This document shows positions 34,219 through 43,399 of a stretch of 64,000 nucleotides of DNA, in pieces. A model generated the notes under the pieces. That model was not told where the DNA came from. It was given only the letters and a program-made list of their open reading frames with translations, and searched no databases. Position 1 is the first letter of the stretch. Every line of letters begins with the position of its first letter. The stretch spans positions 6,352-70,351 of the forward strand of contig NZ_BAAACY010000022.1 of NCBI RefSeq assembly GCF_039521925.1, written 5' to 3'. Made by a program: the position numbers and the translations under genes. The DNA comes from Virgibacillus salarius (lineage in GTDB: Bacteria; Bacillota; Bacilli; Bacillales; Amphibacillaceae).

Positions 34219-36000
34219 ATGAAGAAAAATAAGGTCAAAAAAATAAAACCTAAAGTAAAACAAAAGAAAGAAAAGACAATTAAACAAAAGAACAAAAGCC
34301 CTATTAATTGGAAAAATGTAAAAATAGGTCAAAAGTATGTAGCTATTTTTCTTATAACAGCGGCTCTGTTTATCGCTGCAACCACGATCGTTTATGTACA
34401 ATTAACGAAAGGACAAAAGAATATGGATCAAATCAGCGAGCAAAGTATACGTGTGAACGAGATGACTCAGCTATCTTCTCTGATCCAAGGAAAAGATGTA
34501 CAAATTGCGGACTATTTACTTTCCGAGGATTATAAATATGTAAACATGTTCAAAGAATACCAAGCGGAATTTGATGCACTTGTTAAGAAAATTAAACCCA
34601 CGATGAAAACAAACAAGCAAAAAGAAATATTTAAAAAGATTGTAGAAAATGATGCTAGTATAAATGATACGTTTTTTAATGAGATGGTTGCTTCCGTACA
34701 AAGTGGAGAAGATACGATGGCAAATTCATTACGCTCTTATTCAACAAGACTACGAACAGAAACAATCCAGCTCGTTAATGATTTAAGCAAGATCGTTCGC
34801 CAAGAACAAGAAACATCTGTGAATCAAGCTTCAGAAACAATGAATTATAGTACAATAGTATTAATGATAGCCAATTTAACAGCTATTATCGTTGGAATTT
34901 TACTTATGATTCTAATTAGTAAGAAGACATCCCTCCATTTGAGCAACGTTGTAAAAATTACTTCAGAAGTAGCAAATGGAAACCTCCAAGCCACATCGAT
35001 GAATTATCAAGGAAAAGACGAGATCGGGCAACTTGCACAGTCAGTTAATCAAATGAAGGACAATATTAAAGGGATCCTTTTCAAAGTTCAAAACGCTTCC
35101 AATTCTGTCTCATCTCGCAGTGAGGAATTGACTCAATCAGCTAACGAGGTAAGAGAAGGAAGTAATCAAATTGCATCCACAATGGAAGAACTGTCCTCAG
35201 GTGCGGAGACACAGGCAACAAGTGCAGGCGATTTATCGGAAAATATGAATGATTTTGTACGAAAAGTTCAATCATCAGAAGCAAATGGTCAAGAAGTGAT
35301 GCAAAGCTCTCAGAAAGTTCAACAGTTAACTTCTGAAGGTACAGAACTGATGAAACAATCCGTATCACAAATGAAGCAAATAGACTCGATTGTTGCGGAA
35401 GCAGTAGAAAAAGTCCAAGGGCTCGATCATCAGTCAAACGAGATTTCCAAGCTAGTTCTTGTTATTAAAGATATTGCAGATCAAACGAACTTGCTATCCT
35501 TAAACGCTGCCATAGAAGCAGCTAGAGCTGGTGAACACGGAAAAGGATTCGCAGTTGTAGCTGATGAGGTACGTAGGCTATCCGAGCAAGTTGCATCATC
35601 AGTTGGAGAAATAACTACGATTGTTCAAAATATCCAATCAGAAACCACCCAAGTGGTTGGGTCATTAAATAGTGGCTATCATGAAGTAAAAGAAGGAACT
35701 ACACAAATTGAAACTACTGGTAAGAACTTTACTACCATCAATCATGCAGTGAGAGATATGACAAATAAGATAAATACAATTTCTGAAAATTTAAAGGAAA
35801 TTGCAGCAAATAGCGTAGATATGAATCAGCTAATTGAAGAGATTGCCTCTGTCTCCGAAGAATCTGCTGCTGGCGTGGAACAGGCTGCCGCATCCGCCCA
35901 ACAAACATCTAGTTCTATGGAAGAAGTATCTTCTAATGCAAATGAGCTAGCAGAACTAGCTGAAAAATTAAATGAAGAAATAAATACGTTTAAACTATAA
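34219..36000 (+). CDS. Methyl-accepting chemotaxis protein
   Basis: Transmembrane chemoreceptor of 593 residues. An unusually long Lys-rich cytoplasmic N-terminus (about 1-37, some 19 Lys) precedes TM1 (about 40-60). A helical-bundle extracellular sensor of about 150 residues follows, then TM2 (about 212-236), HAMP and the signalling domain. Its tip reads NLLSLNAAIEAARAGEHGKG, then FAVVADEVRRLSEQV. It should signal through CheW/CheA to the flagellar motor. The ligand is unknown. It is monocistronic. Confidence 0.93.
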   Translation: MKKNKVKKIKPKVKQKKEKTIKQKNKSPINWKNVKIGQKYVAIFLITAALFIAATTIVYVQLTKGQKNMDQISEQSIRVNEMTQLSSLIQGKDVQIADYLLSEDYKYVNMFKEYQAEFDALVKKIKPTMKTNKQKEIFKKIVENDASINDTFFNEMVASVQSGEDTMANSLRSYSTRLRTETIQLVNDLSKIVRQEQETSVNQASETMNYSTIVLMIANLTAIIVGILLMILISKKTSLHLSNVVKITSEVANGNLQATSMNYQGKDEIGQLAQSVNQMKDNIKGILFKVQNASNSVSSRSEELTQSANEVREGSNQIASTMEELSSGAETQATSAGDLSENMNDFVRKVQSSEANGQEVMQSSQKVQQLTSEGTELMKQSVSQMKQIDSIVAEAVEKVQGLDHQSNEISKLVLVIKDIADQTNLLSLNAAIEAARAGEHGKGFAVVADEVRRLSEQVASSVGEITTIVQNIQSETTQVVGSLNSGYHEVKEGTTQIETTGKNFTTINHAVRDMTNKINTISENLKEIAANSVDMNQLIEEIASVSEESAAGVEQAAASAQQTSSSMEEVSSNANELAELAEKLNEEINTFKL

Positions 36001-36012
36001 AGTTTGACTAGC

Positions 36013-36050
36013 AATCAGTGGGATTTTACTGCCAATTATATGCGGGATAG
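36013..36050. repeat. Repeat family C short remnant
   Basis: CAGTGGGATTTTACTGCC followed by ATTATATGCGGGATA: just the two ends of family C joined, immediately upstream of repeat A copy 2. Confidence 0.6.
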
Positions 36051-36062
36051 ACAAGGATAAGC

Positions 36063-36362
36063 TAAGAAAAACGGAGCAAAATTCGCTCAGTCCTTATCAC
36101 TAAATGCTCAGATTTACGCTTCCTATAGTAGCTATTATGGAATAATAGCTACTGCTTGACCACCACTCCGGCTGCCCACTTCCCTTTCCGTGGGGTTTGT
36201 CCTTCAGCTAACTTTGCAACGTGTTCTTCTTTGCAAAGTTAGTTGAGGCCGTGCCCGCGGAAAGCGAAGTAATTAGTCGGAGCATTGCCAATATACATCA
36301 AACATTTCAAAATAACTACTTGGCTTAACGCAGTCATTGCACTGATTTTATACTTTCTTAAC
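36063..36362. repeat. Repeat family A copy 2 (internally deleted)
   Basis: Same ends as copies 1 and 3. The sequence jumps from CAGCTAACTTT to GCAACGTGTTCTTC, losing about 270 bp. An ACTTT stretch present at both break points suggests deletion by microhomology. It is directly followed by repeat B copy 2. Confidence 0.8.
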
Positions 36363-36525
36363 TTAGAACAAAGCGCAAGCGCCCGATTAGAAACGTAGCG
36401 ACTAGAGCGAGAGAAAGGAATCACGGTGAGCTTGCGAGCCGATGATGACTTAGCTTAGGGCGATTCGTGAAGTCGCCTAGTTTCTGGGTGCTGGAACTGG
36501 ACACGGCTCAACACGCTAAAACTAT
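36363..36525 (-). repeat. Repeat family B copy 2
   Basis: Minus orientation: begins ATAGTTTTAGCGTGTTGAGC at the T-tract of the tag terminator and ends GGGCGCTTGCGCTTTGTTC beside repeat A. The first 30 nt diverge from the other copies, but the placement is the same. Confidence 0.75.
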
Positions 36526-36562
36526 AAAAAATCGCTTCAGTAAAGGTTGAAGCGATTTTTTG
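36525..36562. terminator. Bidirectional terminator after tag
   Basis: Perfect 14-bp stem AAAAAATCGCTTCA / TGAAGCGATTTTTT with an 8-nt loop, just past the tag stop on the minus strand. Confidence 0.85.
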
Positions 36563-36573
36563 TTGCATTTTAT

Positions 36574-37137
36574 TTACTTCCCTTGATAAAGAAAGCAATC
36601 CTTCGTATGATCATTTACCATCCCAGTTGCTTGCATGAAGGCATAACAAATAGTTGGACCTACAAAGCTGAAGCCACGACGTTTTAAGTCTTTACTCATT
36701 TGTTCCGATTCCCTCGTAGTAGCAGGAACATCTTTATGTTCTTTCCAGTTATTTATTAAAGGCTCACCTTGAACAAATGACCAAATATAGTTACTAAAAC
36801 TTCCAAACTCTTTTTGCACTTCAAGAAAAGCTTGGGCATTTGTTACAACCGAATTAACTTTTCGCTTATTCCTAATAATGCCTTCATTCTCTATTAAATC
36901 ATTTATTTTCGATTCATTATACGCACTTACTTTGACAGGATCAAACTCATCGAATGCTGCCAAGTAATTTTCACGCCTTTTTAATATAGTTATCCAACTT
37001 AAGCCAGCCTGTGCCCCCTCTAAACTAAGCATCTCAAATAATTTTTTATCATCATATACTGGCTTGCCCCATTCATTATCATGATAGTGGATATATATAT
37101 CATCATCGGTTACCCATTCACAACGACATTTGTTCAT
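36574..37137 (-). CDS. tag: DNA-3-methyladenine glycosylase I
   Basis: Base-excision enzyme removing 3-methyladenine from alkylated DNA, 187 residues, of the helix-hairpin-helix superfamily. The zinc ligands Cys 4 (MNKCRCEW), His in YHDNEWG and the C-terminal His/Cys in VNDHTKDCF are present. The catalytic-pocket segment LEGAQAGLSWITILKRR includes the conserved Glu and Trp. It overlaps the upstream sulfurtransferase gene by 4 nt and is co-transcribed with it. Confidence 0.94.
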   Translation of the reverse strand: MNKCRCEWVTDDDIYIHYHDNEWGKPVYDDKKLFEMLSLEGAQAGLSWITILKRRENYLAAFDEFDPVKVSAYNESKINDLIENEGIIRNKRKVNSVVTNAQAFLEVQKEFGSFSNYIWSFVQGEPLINNWKEHKDVPATTRESEQMSKDLKRRGFSFVGPTICYAFMQATGMVNDHTKDCFLYQGK

Positions 37138-37979
37138 GATTCTTCTCCTATCGCAACTTCATTTTTTTCATATGATATCCAATCACTGAAGCTTCCTGGA
37201 TACAATTTTACATTTTTATAACCAAGCGATTTCAAGGCAAGTATGTTTGGACAAGCGGATACTCCCGACCCACAAGAAACTATTACTTCTTCGTCCTTTG
37301 CTATATTGGCAAATTGCTTTTCTAAGCTTTCTTTATTTTTCCATTTTCCATCTGCCGAAAGCACATCCTTCCAAAAATAGTTCTCTGCTCCAGGAATATG
37401 CCCTGCTCTTGCATAGAGAGGTTCACTATCACCTAAATAACGATCTTTAGAACGTGAGTCGATAAGCACGGCTGATTTACTCATCACTTTTTCTTTCACC
37501 GTTTCCATATCAACTGTTTGGTCAGATCGAATGTTAGGGATAAACTGTTTTTCCGTTAACTGAGGGATAACATCTGTCGTCTCATTTCCTTCTTCCTTCC
37601 ATCGCTCATAACCACCATCTAACACATACACTTTTTCATGTCCCAAATAATGAAATAACCACCATGCTCTAGCAGCAAACATATCATTTTTCTGATCATA
37701 AATAATAACTGTCGTCGTATGATCGATACCAATTTTCCCAATTTTAGCTGACAACATCTCAACATCTGGCAGCGGATGATTTCCACCATGCTTTTGTTTT
37801 TTTCCAGATAGATCCTTCTCCAAATCCATATACACTGCTTCAGGAATATGATCAGTTAAGTAAGCTTTTCTACCTGCATCCGAATTCATTAGATCAAAAC
37901 GTGTGTCAATAATTACGGTATTATCCTGACTATTATTCAAACGATGTTTCAAACGCTGGATACTGATTACATAAGACAA
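37134..37979 (-). CDS. Sulfurtransferase with two rhodanese domains
   Basis: 281 residues, cytoplasmic. The N-terminal rhodanese domain is inactive-looking. The C-terminal domain carries the persulfide Cys in VIVSCGSGVSACPN (about 233-246). The CGSGV loop fits the mercaptopyruvate sulfurtransferase group better than thiosulfate sulfurtransferase. The TTG at 37979 was chosen because GGAGGG lies 7 nt upstream; the ATG at 37994 would overlap that site. Confidence 0.88.
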   Translation of the reverse strand: MSYVISIQRLKHRLNNSQDNTVIIDTRFDLMNSDAGRKAYLTDHIPEAVYMDLEKDLSGKKQKHGGNHPLPDVEMLSAKIGKIGIDHTTTVIIYDQKNDMFAARAWWLFHYLGHEKVYVLDGGYERWKEEGNETTDVIPQLTEKQFIPNIRSDQTVDMETVKEKVMSKSAVLIDSRSKDRYLGDSEPLYARAGHIPGAENYFWKDVLSADGKWKNKESLEKQFANIAKDEEVIVSCGSGVSACPNILALKSLGYKNVKLYPGSFSDWISYEKNEVAIGEES

Positions 37980-38029
37980 CTCTAGACCCTCCATTCTGAA
38001 ATAAGATGTATTTTAATTGTAAGCATAGA

Positions 38030-38236
38030 ATAAAGTGAAACTTCCATCCGTTTTTACTAAAACAAATGCGTACAAAGGCTTCATTCGCCACGTCCTGTGG
38101 CAACGCCTTTGTGACCTACTTCCATGTAGGCCCGAACCAATCGGACATTTACTGGCAGTTGAGCCCCACTTATCCTATATTAGCTTCACCTTATTACTTA
38201 AAGTGGGAGCTTACTGCCAGTTATATGCGGGATAAA
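38030..38236. repeat. Repeat family C copy (double-hairpin subtype)
   Basis: 207 bp, ATAAAGTGAAACTTCC to ATGCGGGATAAA. The central part differs from the 13422 copy: it carries GCCACGTCCTGTGGC and CCTACTTCCATGTAGG hairpins and then the common CCAATCGGACATTTACTG. The copy at 45370 is the same subtype. Confidence 0.75.
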
Positions 38237-38479
38237 TTACCACGTATTATTTTTATTTTAAACGATCTTACTTTGTATTCCTACCCATTATTTCCGTAAA
38301 GCAACTATCGTCCATATCCCTTTCTAACGGTGATATACTCTCCTTTAGCACATAATCAAAAAAGTTTTTATTTAGAAAAAATTAATGAATAAGCTATAAT
38401 AATAAGAACACTAATTAGAAACAACCATATTTCGACATTAGCTTTGGTTATCTTGTTAAATAGGAGATGAAAATTCGAG

Positions 38480-39709
38480 ATGAAGGAAGAGTTAATACAA
38501 CGTTTTACAACCTATGTAAAAATGGATACACAATCTAAAGCGGGGACGGGTCAAACACCTTCTACTCAAGGACAGTTGGTACTTGCAAAACAATTAGTCG
38601 AAGAGCTTAGACAGATCGGAATGGTTGACGTAATGGTTGATGATTTCGGATATGTAATGGCTACATTACCAGCAAACACTGATAAAGATATTCCTACGAT
38701 TGGCTTCCTAGCACATATAGATACTGCTACTGACTTCACTGGAAAAAATGTGAACCCACAAGTAATTGAATCCTTTGATGGTAAAGACATTTTATTAAAT
38801 CCAGAACTAGATATTGTATTATCTGCAAAAGATTTCCCTGAGCTTCCTAACTACAAGGGACATACTATCATTACGACAGACGGTACTACGTTATTAGGTG
38901 CTGATAATAAAGCAGGAATTGCAGAAATTATGACTGCGATGGATTATCTGATTCAACATCCTGAAATCAAACACGGTAGAATCCGTGTAGGGTTTACTCC
39001 TGATGAAGAGATTGGCAAGGGACCAGAAAAATTCGATGTTGAACGATTTGACGCAACCTATGCCTATACGATAGATGGTGGTCCTTTAGGCGAATTACAA
39101 TATGAAAGCTTTCATGCTGCTGAAGCACGAATTACCTTCAAAGGCAATAGTGTTCATCCAGGAACAGCTAAAGATAAAATGAAAAACGCCGGAAAAATGG
39201 CCGCTGAATTTATAAGTAAGTTCCCAGAGGCAGAGGCACCTGAACACACCGAAAACTATGAAGGCTTCTTTCATCTCATTGCAGTCAATGGTGATGTTGA
39301 AGCAGCAGAAGTAACTTATATTATACGAGATTTTGATAAAGAAAAATTTCAACAAAGAAAAGATATGGTCAGAACGTTCACGAAGGAAATGAAGAAAAAA
39401 TATGGTCAAGCATGCATTACTATAGAGATGGAAGACCAATATTATAATATGCGAGAAAAAATTGAACCTGTCAAAGAGATTGTTGATATTGCCTACCAGG
39501 CAATGGAAAACCTTAACATTAAACCAATTGTGGAACCAATCCGTGGAGGTACCGATGGATCTCAGCTATCCTACATGGGTTTACCTACACCAAATATCTT
39601 TACTGGAGGAGAGAATTTCCATGGGAAATTTGAATATGTTTCAGTGGATAATATGGTTCAATCAACAAAAACGATTATTGAAATCTGTAAACTTTTCGAA
39701 CAACGTTAA
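38480..39709 (+). CDS. pepT: Peptidase T (tripeptide aminopeptidase)
   Basis: Zinc-dependent M20 aminopeptidase removing the N-terminal residue of tripeptides, cytoplasmic, 409 residues. Metal ligands lie in FLAHIDTATD, LLGADNKAGIAE, TPDEEIGKG, YTIDGGPLGE and the C-terminal GGENFHGKFEY. The sequence is close to B. subtilis PepT as I recall it along its whole length. The AGGAG site is 13 nt from the ATG, a rather long spacing. It is monocistronic with its own terminator. Confidence 0.95.
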   Translation: MKEELIQRFTTYVKMDTQSKAGTGQTPSTQGQLVLAKQLVEELRQIGMVDVMVDDFGYVMATLPANTDKDIPTIGFLAHIDTATDFTGKNVNPQVIESFDGKDILLNPELDIVLSAKDFPELPNYKGHTIITTDGTTLLGADNKAGIAEIMTAMDYLIQHPEIKHGRIRVGFTPDEEIGKGPEKFDVERFDATYAYTIDGGPLGELQYESFHAAEARITFKGNSVHPGTAKDKMKNAGKMAAEFISKFPEAEAPEHTENYEGFFHLIAVNGDVEAAEVTYIIRDFDKEKFQQRKDMVRTFTKEMKKKYGQACITIEMEDQYYNMREKIEPVKEIVDIAYQAMENLNIKPIVEPIRGGTDGSQLSYMGLPTPNIFTGGENFHGKFEYVSVDNMVQSTKTIIEICKLFEQR

Positions 39710-39723
39710 ACGATAGCGATAAT

Positions 39724-39758
39724 TAGCCAGGTCCATTACATGGTAACTGGCTTTTTTT
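39724..39758 (+). terminator. Terminator of pepT
   Basis: AGCCAG / CTGGCT stem with an inner AT pair, followed by seven T residues. Repeat B copy 3 starts in the T-tract. Confidence 0.8.
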
Positions 39759-39841
39759 ATAGTCTAGGAAATTATAAAATTAGCCCATGCTTCCTTTATC
39801 TCCGTTGACAGTCGCTACGTTTCTAATCGGGTGCTTACGCT
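39759..39841 (+). repeat. Repeat family B copy 3 (internally deleted)
   Basis: Begins ATAGTCTAGGAAATTATAAA after the pepT terminator and ends CGGGTGCTTACGCTTTTG. The middle part is missing compared with the 55449 copy. Its right end supplies the last codons and the stop of the MFS gene read from the other strand. Confidence 0.75.
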
Positions 39842-41025
39842 TTTGGTCTTGATATTTTCAATAGAAATCCCGCACCTAATGCAATAAGTAAGCAGCACGA
39901 CAGTATAAGGAATGTAAGTATATATCCGCCTATCTCTAATAACTTTAGTGAAATGATGGGACCTAGCGAAGCACCTACAAATAGGATAAAAGCATACATC
40001 GAAGAAGCAGCTGCACGTTCCTTCCCACCAAGGTTCCCGATAATCATCATAATTATAGGGAAGGTAAAAGATATTCCAGCAACATACCAGATACTTGTTA
40101 ATATAGTTACTATCAAATGGTTACTAAGAGACAACAACAGTAATCCCGAGCTGGCCATTGCTAAGCTACAGCGTAACATAGCTAGTTCCCCAATAATTTT
40201 TACAGCCTTAACAGCAAATGGAGAGCATAGCATACCAATCACACCAAGTACCCGCACATAAAATACCTCCTGAGTAGTGAGATGATAAGGAGAGGACCGT
40301 AAATAGTCTCCTAATACGGTATACATACCCAGAAATGTTAGTAGCAGCATAATTGTTATCAAGTAACAATATAATAATTGCTTCCGCCTAAAAATACGTG
40401 ATAGCTGCTTGATATATTTCTTCATCATACCGTCTTTTTTGGATGGAGACGTTGCAGGCAGTAACCAAGCTACCAGTATTGCACTTAGACCATAAATACA
40501 AGCAAAAAAATAGAATACAGCATGCCAATCAAGCGTTTGATTAATAACATCAGATAACGATTGTCCAATAATTCCAGCTAGTACATATCCAAAACTAATA
40601 TAACCAATAACCATTATCCGTTTGCTTGGTGGAAAAACTTCAAAGACATAAGAAAGTGCTGTTGGCGCAAACGTAGCTGCAAAGAATCCCTGTAAAGCTC
40701 TAAGAACTAAGAGTGTTTGAAAATTATCGCTATAACCAATCGATACTGTACATATTGTAAGCATAACTAAACCAAAGACAATCATTTGTTTTTCACCAAT
40801 TCGATTCGTAAAAGGTGTAAAAAACAAGAAGCCGATTGCATAAAACATAGAAAAACTACTACTTATCCACGCTGCCTCACTTAATAAAATATGAAAATAC
40901 ATGGAAAATGTATGCGATAGTGGGGTACTGACATACACACTAGAAACGACGATCAGTGCACACCAAAATAAGATCATGGTATATAAATAATATCTTGTTG
41001 CTGCTGAAACAAGTAGATCTTTCAT
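39835..41025 (-). CDS. MFS transporter
   Basis: 396 residues, about twelve transmembrane helices, with the loop 2-3 motif region FFTPFTNRIGEKQMIVFG. The substrate is not evident; the general form is that of DHA1-type drug or metabolite exporters. The last four residues (RPKA) and the stop codon are read from repeat B, so the original C-terminus may have been replaced. The start at 41025 begins MKDLLVSAATRYYLY. It is monocistronic. Confidence 0.85.
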   Translation of the reverse strand: MKDLLVSAATRYYLYTMILFWCALIVVSSVYVSTPLSHTFSMYFHILLSEAAWISSSFSMFYAIGFLFFTPFTNRIGEKQMIVFGLVMLTICTVSIGYSDNFQTLLVLRALQGFFAATFAPTALSYVFEVFPPSKRIMVIGYISFGYVLAGIIGQSLSDVINQTLDWHAVFYFFACIYGLSAILVAWLLPATSPSKKDGMMKKYIKQLSRIFRRKQLLYCYLITIMLLLTFLGMYTVLGDYLRSSPYHLTTQEVFYVRVLGVIGMLCSPFAVKAVKIIGELAMLRCSLAMASSGLLLLSLSNHLIVTILTSIWYVAGISFTFPIIMMIIGNLGGKERAAASSMYAFILFVGASLGPIISLKLLEIGGYILTFLILSCCLLIALGAGFLLKISRPKA

Positions 41026-41329
41026 GATAGTACACTCGCTTTCCTCTTCACCTCATGTATTTATATGAAAGTCTGTTGTAAATTGTGCCTATCTGCATTC
41101 TATGAATATATTATCATTTGTATTGGCGAATTCTTATCATTTATGAGAAAATATAGGTTAGTTAAATTGCAAAGTTGTACAATATGAAAATGGAATAATT
41201 CCTTTCGTACCATCGGTATAAAAAGCGTTATTGTAATTAATCTATAGACCATCCTTATGAGACAACCTCAAGGCTATTGCCTTGTTTTAGAACAAGCAGT
41301 AAACTATCATGCAGGGAGAGAAAAGCATC

Positions 41330-42352
41330 ATGAAACGAAAGACATTTATAATTATTAGTGCACTGCTAATTATATCGTTAGTAATTACAGCATGTACTAA
41401 TGATGACAAAGAGAAATCAAATGAAGAAGATACAGCGACACAGGCTAAGGAGCAACCGAAGAAATCCGATAGTGGAACTTTACAGGTTCCAAAAACTGAA
41501 ATGCAAAAGAAAGACAGCGGTGAGTCTGTTAAAGCTTTACAAAAAGTCTTAAGTGCCATCGGCTATGATATTAAAAATACTGGAAAATTTGATGAATCTA
41601 CGATATGGGCAATTACAGATATCCAATTACAGCATGAATCATTACCTATAACTGGTATTTATTCAGAGGATACAGCTGAAGTTGTTCATTCGCTTCTGCA
41701 AGATTCGAAGGAATATGTTCCGGGAGAAGGGTTGCCATTTAAAGCAGAGCCTGCAGCAACAAAGCATGGTTCAGAAATATTAGCTAATCCTTATGAACAA
41801 CTGGCATTAGTAAATAAAGAACATGCCCTCCCCGAAGATTATATACCTGAAGATCTCGTGATTCCGGATGTTCGATTCCCATTTACAGAAGACCTACCCA
41901 AGAAGCAGATGCGTGAAATTGCTGCATCTTCTTTAGAGAAGCTATTCCACGCCGCTGATAAAGCAGGACTTGATTTATTTGCCCAATCAGGATATCGTTC
42001 CTATGATAGACAAGTGTCGATTTTTACAGCAAATGTGAATGAACATGGTGAAGAAGCTGCTAATAATTTCAGTGCTCGTCCTGGTGAAAGTGAACATCAA
42101 ACTGGTTTAACAATGGATGTAACAAGTCCTGATGTAAACTATCAATTGATCATCGAATTCGGAGAAACAGATGAAGGCAAGTGGCTAAAAGAACATGCTG
42201 CTCACTTTGGGTTTATTATTCGTTATCCAGAAGGTAAAGAAGCAATAACCCACTACCAATACGAGCCATGGCACATTCGTTATGTAGGCAAAAAAGCAGC
42301 CGAAGACATAATGAATAATGACTTAACTTTAGAGGAATATTTATCGAATTAA
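41330..42352 (+). CDS. VanY-type D-alanyl-D-alanine carboxypeptidase lipoprotein
   Basis: 340 residues. Signal peptide with lipobox ITAC, acidic linker, a peptidoglycan-binding domain (about 60-125, GESVKALQKVLSAIGYDI), then an M15B carboxypeptidase domain. Zinc and catalytic residues lie in SGYRSYDRQ, SEHQTGLTMDV and EPWHIRYVG. It trims the terminal D-Ala from wall stem peptides outside the membrane. The ATG at 41330 has GGGAGAG upstream; the longer frame to 41309 runs through that site. No vancomycin-resistance genes are nearby. Confidence 0.92.
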   Translation: MKRKTFIIISALLIISLVITACTNDDKEKSNEEDTATQAKEQPKKSDSGTLQVPKTEMQKKDSGESVKALQKVLSAIGYDIKNTGKFDESTIWAITDIQLQHESLPITGIYSEDTAEVVHSLLQDSKEYVPGEGLPFKAEPAATKHGSEILANPYEQLALVNKEHALPEDYIPEDLVIPDVRFPFTEDLPKKQMREIAASSLEKLFHAADKAGLDLFAQSGYRSYDRQVSIFTANVNEHGEEAANNFSARPGESEHQTGLTMDVTSPDVNYQLIIEFGETDEGKWLKEHAAHFGFIIRYPEGKEAITHYQYEPWHIRYVGKKAAEDIMNNDLTLEEYLSN

Positions 42353-42422
42353 TCAAGGTTGCAGGGGAAGGAAGGACTCCCAAGGAAGGGTTGCACGAAG
42401 ATTGTAATGAGGAATTAAAGAG

Positions 42423-42450
42423 AAAATCAGACAATTTCTTTTGTCTGGTT
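42423..42450 (-). terminator. Terminator overlapping the HD-protein stop codon
   Basis: ACCAGACAA / TTGTCTGA-type stem on the minus strand, with TTTTCTCTTT after it. The stop TGA lies within the 3' arm. Confidence 0.65.
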
Positions 42451-42963
42451 TTTATTTACATATTCATCTATTTGCATATCTAAAACACGGATACGTTCTA
42501 ATGCAACGTGGTCCTCTATCACCTTATAGTGATGATTACCACCAATTTCTTCATCTGCTTCATCAGCCATGTTCACTACTTGCTGTAGTGGTTTTAATTG
42601 CAACTCCCCTTTAGGAAGATACGAATCCGTATGAAGTAATATAGCTACAGCAATCTCTTTTGCTGCTTGGCGATCTTCTCCAATTCGAATTAAAAGCTTA
42701 TGCGCACGACTTGCACCTTTGATAGCATGAATATCATTTTCTTTATAAAGCTCATAATCCCATTTCCCCTCACGATACCACGTGTAATGACCAATATCAT
42801 GTAGTAAAGCCGCTTTTGTTGCGTGATCAGGATTCACATCATGTTTTTTAGCAAGCATAAATGCATATTCCGCTACGGAAATAGCATGAGCGATACCTGA
42901 TCGTTTTAAATATCTTTGTGTTACGGGGTGTGTAAATACATCTTCTAATGTGACATTTCTCAT
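42427..42963 (-). CDS. HD-domain phosphohydrolase
   Basis: 178 residues, cytoplasmic. The HD signature is ALLHDIGHYTWYREGKW (about 52-68), with upstream His in SGIAHAISVAEYA and downstream Asp in LLHTDSYLPKG. It resembles YqeK/YfbR-like nucleotide phosphohydrolases in general design; the substrate is unknown. The ATG at 42963 (MRNVTLEDVF) follows AAAGGAG. The last codons lie inside the terminator hairpin. Confidence 0.8.
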   Translation of the reverse strand: MRNVTLEDVFTHPVTQRYLKRSGIAHAISVAEYAFMLAKKHDVNPDHATKAALLHDIGHYTWYREGKWDYELYKENDIHAIKGASRAHKLLIRIGEDRQAAKEIAVAILLHTDSYLPKGELQLKPLQQVVNMADEADEEIGGNHHYKVIEDHVALERIRVLDMQIDEYVNKNQTKEIV

Positions 42964-43188
42964 TAGATCATTCTCCTTTCTAAATTTATTTGAATCTATC
43001 CCCACCTTTTATAAATAAGCATGCAGGATAAATTTTATTGAATATAGCATAAATTACCTACACTTTGCAATAGATATTTCCCTTTTTTTCAATTCTTAAA
43101 CATATCTTAACACCTGCTTCACCCGGTCTTTACGATTTTCAGCCTTTTTCATTATTTGCCTATCAAAGCTTGTTAAGCCACCTATACA

Positions 43189-43238
43189 TTGAAACTTCAA
43201 TCAGTGGGGGTCTTGCTTCCTGTTATATGTGGGATAAA
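43189..43238. repeat. Repeat family C short remnant
   Basis: TGAAACTTCAATCAGTGGGG joined to TGTTATATGTGGGATAAA, the two ends of family C with the middle lost. Confidence 0.6.
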
Positions 43239-43399
43239 ATGAACTGTCGACTTAAACCAGTTACAGCAACAGCGTTAGCTCGCACAACGAGCAGGTTTTA
43301 CTCCTGAGGAAGCTGAAATGTTTCCATAGAAAGCAAATATCCTTTTCTTCTAGAAGAAAGATTCGTTTCTCTCTCCGAGCTGATGTTGCCATGTTCGAT

